Shown here in pieces: positions 60,051 through 64,000 of a stretch of 64,000 nucleotides of DNA; position 1 is the stretch's first letter; each line of letters opens with the position of its first letter. The DNA comes from Gnetum montanum (lineage: Eukaryota > Streptophyta > Gnetopsida > Gnetales > Gnetaceae). The notes under the pieces were generated by a model. The model did no database searches and was not told where the DNA came from. It saw nothing but the letters and a program-made list of their open reading frames with translations. Where the stretch lies: NCBI GenBank assembly GCA_015680685.1, contig MNCI01009594.1:1112-65111 (forward strand), read 5' to 3'. The translations under genes and the position numbers were made by a program.

Positions 60051-60899
60051 GGAGACATGTCCAAACCTTAAATATTATAATCTTTTCATATCATGGTTTT
60101 AGGAGCCTTAATTTGAATTTACATAAGTGGAGCACATTGACGTAACATAATAGATATGATTTATAATATAGGAACCTTTGCTATTAGGCCATGATTATTT
60201 GAGATGATACATTCATCATTCTCAAAGTCAACCTGATGACCTTTTCTTGATGTTTGATCAACTAATAGAAGAGAGTTACAAAATTAAGCAACATAATATA
60301 ATAATGAAGTTGGATGGGGTAACCATTATCAAGAACAATTTGACACTTTCCAATGCCTTCAATTTTTACATAAGGCTCATTACCTCCTTCAATTGATCCG
60401 AGAATTTTATCATTCTATGCTATATTAAACATTCTTTATGAGGAGTCATATGATTACTACAATCTATATTAGTTATCTAAGTAGAAATATTAATTTACTT
60501 AGAAATGTAGAAAGAAACAAAATTAGTGTTGGAACCATCACCTATCTACTTACCTTTTTCTTTAGTTAATAAAGAATCTCCTTGTTGTGCTTGATTGTTG
60601 CCTTCTTTAATGATAAGTTTTTAAAATTTCATTTTCTAAAAAAATTCATCCTCCATGTGATTTTTCTTTTTGAAAAACTTACACCATGAGATTGATGAAG
60701 GTAGCATGAAGGTTCTATTTCTTTATTATAATTTTTTTATTTTACATCCTCTTCTTCCTCTTAGTCTTCTTTCTCTATTTTTTAAATTTGATGGTTACCT
60801 CTCTTAAGATGATGCTTCAACTCTTGAAGAACACTTAGAATTGATACAAGTTCACCTAAATTATTTGTAGAGAGGTCTTTTGGTTGGACTATAATTTCA

Positions 60900-61230
60900 A
60901 GGACATTGACAAAACTATAGTCATCATACAATTATCCTCTTCAATACTTTTAAGTCATCGAGTGAGTCTTTTAATGAAATTCTCAAGGGGCTCACCTCTT
61001 TGAACTTTCATATTCTTAAACTTTATCTTGATTTTTAGCTCCTCAATCTTTCTATTAGTTTCAATGTCTTTATAGTTCTCTTGAAGGACATATAAAAATT
61101 CTTTCAAGATATTTTTATTTATAATTTTGACACCAATGATCTTAGTACAGATTGTACAAATAATCATCCTATCAAAGCCATCTAACTTAGTATCTCTATT
61201 AAATTACCTCCTTTCCTCTCTAGTTAAAGC
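60900..61230 (-). pseudogene. gag: gag of Copia-F (fragment)
   Basis: The minus-strand frame at 61167-60955 reads FLYVLQENYKDIETNRKIEE and LKIKIKFKNMKVQRGEPLEN, which fits the LQxxY..KxxxLKxxF..LKMKEGE block of copia Gag. It begins about 190 bp after the primer site. The RNA-binding part is not readable. Confidence 0.65.
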
Positions 61231-61408
61231 ATTGACATTTTGAGAAATTACTAGTTTACCTTTACATAAGACTAGACATAATTAATTTATAATAGAGACT
61301 TATCGAAATGAAATGAATAGAAAAAATCTTGAGACCCTTTAAAAATAAGAAAACACTTGAGAATATCTTTGAAGATCACTTTCTTTACCTTACTCTTAGA
61401 AACTTCTC

Positions 61409-61423
61409 ATATTTGATACTAAT
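61409..61423 (-). promoter_or_regulatory. Initiator-tRNA-Met primer binding site of Copia-F
   Basis: The minus strand reads ATTAGTATCAAATATGAG, a decayed form of the TGGTATCAGAGC site, next to the 5' LTR end at 61424. Confidence 0.65.
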
Positions 61424-62490
61424 TGTAAGAGGATTATAGCAAAATAAGATCCCTCTAATTTTATTACTATAGAAATTCTAGGGTCACTAGAATTGATTTT
61501 AGCAATAATAGTTCATGGTTAATTTGTGTCATAATACCATGTGCCTACCATAGCTTGTGGTCTTCTTGAAATATAGAGAATGTAAACTCTAAGGATACCA
61601 TGAGCTGGTCACAAGTCATGGCTAGGTTACAATTAAATTTTTATTTTTTATTATACTTAAAGTTACCTACAAGTAGACCATGAGTCATGGAAATATTACA
61701 AAAACATATCATGAGTCTTGGAAAGGTTATGATTAAGCATCAAGGGTCATGGTAAATTTGTAGTTGAGTACCATGAGTCACGGTAAAGTTATGATTCTCA
61801 CCATAGGTCATGATTATCTAAAAATGACTTTGTCTATACAAAAAGTTTTAGTGAATTCATAGTGGAGTTATGGTCCTATAGAAAATAGAGAATGAGATCA
61901 AAACAAAACTTTGGAGATGAATAGAGAAAATATAAGGCTCAAAATTGAGAAATAGAAATTGGCAACATGTTTTACTCTCTCCAAACATGGTAAGACATGC
62001 TTGAGTTACAAGATAAATAAGAATTAAGTCTTAAAATACACTAGTGTATGCTAAAAGCATAAAACCATCATGAACATGTATAGCTTCCTAATTCCACTTC
62101 AAAATAACCTTATATTCTTTTAAAACCATGTGAAAAACATGATAACAAACTTCAACAAGCTAAAAAGCATTGGAATAATTACATGTAAAGAGACATATGT
62201 GATTTTAGGTTAGATTTACATTAAAAAAAATCCATAAAAAAGAACATGAAAATTGATTTGAATCTGAAATTTGAAAGTGAATACCTTAAATTACAACGTA
62301 AAAACATTTCTAAATTCTTACAAACTTTATTAGAAATGTGGGTAAATATAGATTTAACTTCTTTAACCTAATTTAACTTGAAATTAAAAGATGCATGTTG
62401 GAAACTTAAGAGAATGCATGAAATTGTGAGAATTCATGAAAGAAAAGCTTAATAAAGATTGGGAGAATAACCCATGAGATATAATGAATG
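61424..62490 (-). repeat. 5' LTR of Copia-F (U3 end missing)
   Basis: It begins in plus coordinates TGTAAGAGGATTATAGC and aligns with 55933-57000. About 420 bp that include the TATA box in the 3' copy are not found. CCATGAGTCATGG-type words occur at about 61530-61810. Confidence 0.78.
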
Positions 62491-62845
62491 TGCTAAGTGT
62501 CATAAAATGTTTCATATTATTTTTTCTATATTTATCCATTTGTAAAAATAAGATGTCTAATAATTGATAAAAGATCTTTTTTGCTTGTGTTTTTTGTAAG
62601 ACATTTGATTAATAGTTGATAAAATTCCTTAATAGAGATTGATTTAGTAATATTTTGGTTAAGTCTAACCTCTCCTCCATTTTGCTATAATATGCTAGAT
62701 CCTCATATATTTTCATAGGATGCTCCTTAAATCTTATAAATACTTTAACAAGGAAGTTAAAGTGAACTAAGAGAATATCTATGTAGAAAATGATATGAAA
62801 TAACTGAAGTCATCCAATATGAACTCCTTAAGAAATATACCTTAT
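62491..62845. other. Unassigned AT-rich sequence
   Basis: It takes the place of the missing U3 of the Copia-F 5' LTR and has no recognisable feature. It ends at CTTAT, the likely target site of G. Confidence 0.4.
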
Positions 62846-63731
62846 TGATGAGTGGCAAGGTACCCCTATGCCGAACCATATGAATCACAAGCATTCACGT
62901 ACAGTCCAGTCAAATTCTATAGACTTTATAGTTTCTAGTGCACTAGTCTTCTAGGTAGTGAACCTTGCCCTAAGGTCATTTGTTGTCTTCCCAACTACAT
63001 CTGTGAAGCATATGGTATGGTTAAGTGTAATTGAGGCATATGATTTTTATAGTTTATGTTTTTTAGTCCTAGTGCTTAAATAGAGAGAAAGAAAAGATAA
63101 TTTAATGGCTAGTTCAATATAAATACTAACCTACTAGTCTCTAGCTAGTCCTAACATAAGTATCCAATCCCACTTTTTCTACACGTCTTGAACCCATGTA
63201 TCCACTATTGGGTTATCAAGCACTACACTACTAGTTCTACCAAGCAATAATGTTATTGGCATTACCAAGCAAATACATGTTACACTTGAAACAGTCATAC
63301 ATATGTATTTAATCTCTCTAATTTATCTGCCTTAATTACCTTAATTACCTTAATTACTGGAAAAAATTGAATAACTGATTGAAAAAATTAAATGCATAAA
63401 TGAAATATTTAATCTATCCAGAGTGTTTTAAGGTTTATCATAAATTTCATCTTTATTATCACACACACTATCATGCTCAGGTAGAACAATGCTTGAATAA
63501 AGATCCATACACTTAATGACTCTTGCAGCAAGCACTTGGGAGAAATATTCCACCTTTTCAATAAACAAACTACAAGAGATTTGCGACTACTAAAATATAA
63601 TTTCCATAAATGCAGCTGCTAGATGCATATTTATAGCCAAAAAGAAGATGCTACATTGATGGGGCCTTGTCAATGCATAAAATGATGCATCGATAAGGCC
63701 ATGTTGATGTAGCCAAAAACGCAACTCATCA
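62846..63731 (-). repeat. 3' LTR of G
   Basis: In plus coordinates it runs TGATGAGTGGCAAGGTACCCC to AACTCATCA. A minus-strand TATA box TATAAATA lies at 63628-63635. Between it and the LTR start are inverted words such as GGCCTTATCGATGCATCA and GCATTGACAAGGCCCCATCA (63650-63712), different from the GATATC words of A, B and E. Confidence 0.83.
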
Positions 63732-64000
63732 TACCCCCATGACTAAATGAAAACTTGTCCTTGAGTTCTTTTATAAAATTGGAAAGATATGGAATTATTA
63801 AATGATCCTTCAACAACAAAAAATAAATTAACCTGAAAAAAAAGTACCTGAGTGTATAGATCAACACATTACAAAAATGATGATGTTCATGATAGAAAAT
63901 TGACCACCATGATATGATTTGAAAATTGGACAACCATTTTCTTCATAGCATGAAGTTGGTGAGGAGGATTAGATAGTCCTAGGTGGTGGTGGCTCCTAGG
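62846..64000 (-). mobile_element. Athila-like element G (minus), 3' end only
   Basis: The 3' LTR is 62846-63731, the PPT (ATGGGGGTA on the minus strand) is 63732-63740, and internal sequence continues out of the window. The PPT neighbourhood (AAGTTTTCATTTAGTCATGGG) matches that of A and B. The left target site is probably CTTAT (62841-62845); its partner lies beyond the window. Confidence 0.8.

Larger units (their letters stand above)
55933..62490 (-). mobile_element. Ty1/copia element F (minus strand)
   Basis: The 3' LTR is 55933-57424, RNase H 57560-57980, RT about 58150-58950, integrase about 59353-60050, gag about 60900-61230, primer site 61409-61423 and the 5' LTR from 61424 to about 62490, where homology to the 3' LTR ends. 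The order on the minus strand (gag, IN, RT, RH) is that of copia. No target-site duplication could be matched because the U3 end of the 5' LTR is missing. Confidence 0.85.

Noticed and set aside
1-64000. tRNA, rRNA, prokaryotic or organellar genes
   Set aside because: No such gene was recognised by eye on either strand; a covariance-model scan was not possible here.

Overview
The window is transposon-derived DNA from a large plant nuclear genome. It is AT-rich and poor in CpG. It holds nested, decayed LTR retrotransposons of the Ty3/gypsy (Athila-like and Tat-like) and Ty1/copia types, with no bacterial-type gene organisation and no clear host gene. Old, heavily mutated, deeply nested elements suit a gymnosperm or another large-genome seed plant, but I cannot name the species. 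Element labels (Copia-1, A to G) are mine.

Layout. 1-763: minus-strand 3' LTR and polypurine tract (PPT) of Copia-1, cut by the window edge. 764-2706: unassigned sequence with a CpG-rich patch. 2712-32845: Athila-like element A (plus), flanked by the target-site duplication (TSD) GTAGG. Tat-like element C (6675-17849, plus, TSD GGTGA) sits in A's internal region. Athila-like element B (22472-32085, minus, TSD CCATG/CCGTG) sits in A's 3' LTR. 32851-33570: unassigned. 33576-55809: Athila-like element E (plus, TSD AACAT), whose gag is split by Tat-like element D (36008-48185, plus, TSD GAGTA). 55933 to about 62490: Copia-F (minus). 62846-64000: start of Athila-like element G (minus). Removing C and B closes A, and removing D closes E, so the order of insertion is clear.

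Coding content. A has gag, no visible pol, and a sense-strand accessory ORF with a coiled-coil tail. B and E have gag, protease, RT, RNase H and integrase, all broken by stops. C has a Tat-type pol with two RNase H domains but no recognisable gag. D has gag and protease but no RT, RNase H or integrase. C and D both carry a spliced gene on the strand opposite to gag-pol. In D I can trace it through eight exons with GT..AG borders (42226-46280); the exon labels run 1-4 and 6-9 because the fourth may itself be two exons. In C the homologous exons 1-4 lie upstream of pol instead of downstream.

Most notable are this antisense gene, with splice positions shared by two diverged elements and a TATA box of its own, and the arrays of short palindromic words in the LTRs. 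The words differ from family to family, and some recur next to accessory genes inside the elements. All assignments were read by eye from the sequence; no database search was possible.
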